Shown here: positions 5,854 to 6,726 of the stretch, in pieces
Position numbering within the stretch: position 1 is the first letter of the stretch
How the letters are laid out: each line of letters begins with the position of its first letter
Source: JBCAWW01 sp039024315
GTDB taxonomy: Bacteria; Bacteroidota; Bacteroidia; J057
DNA: 6,726 bases
Direction of reading: 5' to 3'
NCBI GenBank assembly: GCA_039024315.1
Contig: JBCCQN010000313.1
Location: 1-6,726 of the forward strand
Translations under genes and position numbers: made by a program
The notes under the pieces: model-generated
Database searches by the model: none
Seen by the model: the letters and a program-made list of their open reading frames with translations, nothing else
What the model was told of the DNA's origin: nothing

Positions 5854-6726
5854 TTACTGAAAAGAAGCGACTTCTAGCCGCAAATTTTCCCAGTATTCAT
5901 CACTCATAAAGCTATAAGCTGTAGGCTGATAATCACCTACCAGATCAGCCGAGGCATCAGCAGGTACTTCAAGACCCGTGAGGTAGAAGGCTGCGTTGAC
6001 ATACATCTTGCGAACCCCTTCTGAGAGTAGATCTGTGGAAGAACCAATTGTAGAGCAGAAGGCCTGCCCTGGCTCGCCTCCTGGAATTTGATAGTCCTTG
6101 GTCCAAGCAATTGGCATCATGGGATCGTTGGGATTGCCACCATCAGGTCGGGCCGGGTTGATATCGGCTACTTCGCTATCAGTGGGACGAAGGCCAAACA
6201 TAGGATCCTCTGCATTGAAGGTATCAACAGCATTGATTACTTGGCCCAATAAGATAGGCTTGACACTCTGCTGAACGGGTAATCTAATACCATAAACATC
6301 TGTTGGACCCCAGACGTCAACTTTGTCTAGGCCTTTGGTGATGGGATGGTCATGGGCTCCGCCAGCAATTATGCCTCGTGTACTCTGGTATTTGTGATGT
6401 CCGTGGTGATAACGCCAAGTCTCACCCAGTACGGTACGACCGAAACCATCTTCCCATTCGGCCATGTCCCCTTTGTAGTTAAAAGTATAGTGTAGCCAAT
6501 TGTAACTGGTGTCTTTGGACATAAAGGCATGAGTAGCGGTGCGCATGCCAATGACAGGTTTACCACTTTTAAGGTAATTATCGATCTCTTGCATCTGTTC
6601 ATCAGGAAGCTCTCTAAAGCGGGTGAACATAAACATCAGATCGGCCGATTGCAGGGCAGCTAGCCCTGGAATATTTTTTAAGTATTTGGGACGTATGATG
6701 CCCGGATCATTGGGGTCTTGGGCAAA
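5854..6726 (-). CDS. ThuA-like domain protein (N-terminus beyond window edge)
   Basis: This is a ThuA-like (trehalose-utilisation, glutamine-amidotransferase-like fold) protein. The frame stays open to the right edge, giving 290 residues. The ATG at 6636 is internal, because family-like sequence (PGLAALQSADLMFMFTRF) continues before it. Numbered from the edge, the strand-turn KPVIGMRTATHAF (56-68) is the conserved segment after the first helices. A His-rich loop, WRYHHGHHKYQS (104-115), then GGAHDHPITKGL (122-133) and the C-terminal VNAAFYLTGLEVP (243-255) with DLVGDYQPTAYSF (261-273) also fit the group. In rhizobia ThuA works with the dehydrogenase ThuB on trehalose and related disaccharides through 3-keto sugars. 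Environmental Bacteroidota and Planctomycetes carry many uncharacterised, often exported, relatives. Whether this one has a signal peptide cannot be seen. It is the first visible gene of the minus-strand operon, and its permease partner suggests sugar or sugar-acid metabolism. Confidence 0.85.
   Translation of the reverse strand, partial: FAQDPNDPGIIRPKYLKNIPGLAALQSADLMFMFTRFRELPDEQMQEIDNYLKSGKPVIGMRTATHAFMSKDTSYNWLHYTFNYKGDMAEWEDGFGRTVLGETWRYHHGHHKYQSTRGIIAGGAHDHPITKGLDKVDVWGPTDVYGIRLPVQQSVKPILLGQVINAVDTFNAEDPMFGLRPTDSEVADINPARPDGGNPNDPMMPIAWTKDYQIPGGEPGQAFCSTIGSSTDLLSEGVRKMYVNAAFYLTGLEVPADASADLVGDYQPTAYSFMSDEYWENLRLEVASFQ

Noticed and set aside
6634..6636. ATG as the true start of the ThuA-like gene
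   Set aside because: The frame continues to the window edge with family-like sequence before this Met, and starting here would cut into the conserved fold.

Overview
The window looks like chromosome from a member of the Bacteroidota, possibly a Saprospiria/Lewinella-type or related environmental lineage. The signs are a membrane-anchored LytTR regulator, a serine hydrolase fused to TPR repeats, a lipoprotein SMP-30 lactonase, and A/T-rich start regions without clear Shine-Dalgarno sequences. This placement is inferred from gene content only. There is no rRNA, tRNA, transposase, phage gene or CRISPR array.

Layout: two genes run on the + strand at the left. They are a 5'-truncated membrane/LytTR transcription regulator (to 743) and a seven-helix DUF2306-like membrane protein (870-1532). 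They converge on four minus-strand genes. In transcription order these are a ThuA-like protein truncated by the right edge (6726-5854), a GntP-family gluconate-type permease (5835-4507), a secreted serine hydrolase with C-terminal TPRs (4390-2855), and an SMP-30/gluconolactonase lipoprotein (2704-1730). The ThuA and permease genes are 17 bp apart and surely co-transcribed. The 116-bp and 150-bp gaps before the next two genes may hold extra promoters or terminators.

The minus-strand set reads as a small carbohydrate-acid module. An exported lactonase could open sugar lactones to aldonic acids, the GntP permease could import them, and the ThuA-like protein could act on a related (possibly keto-)sugar. 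The serine hydrolase has no obvious place in this scheme. Substrates cannot be told from the sequence.

The most unusual non-coding feature is a pair of 99-bp tandem repeats at the convergent junction (1539-1736). Each unit ends in a short motif built around CCGCTGCGCGG. A perfect inverted 21-bp copy of that motif lies on the other side of the SMP-30 gene (2787-2807), next to a degenerate copy with which it can form a hairpin. The SMP-30 stop codon lies exactly at the edge of the motif. This looks like a dispersed palindromic (REP/MITE-like) element family rather than a new functional system. I found no clear evidence of an undescribed defence or mobile system.
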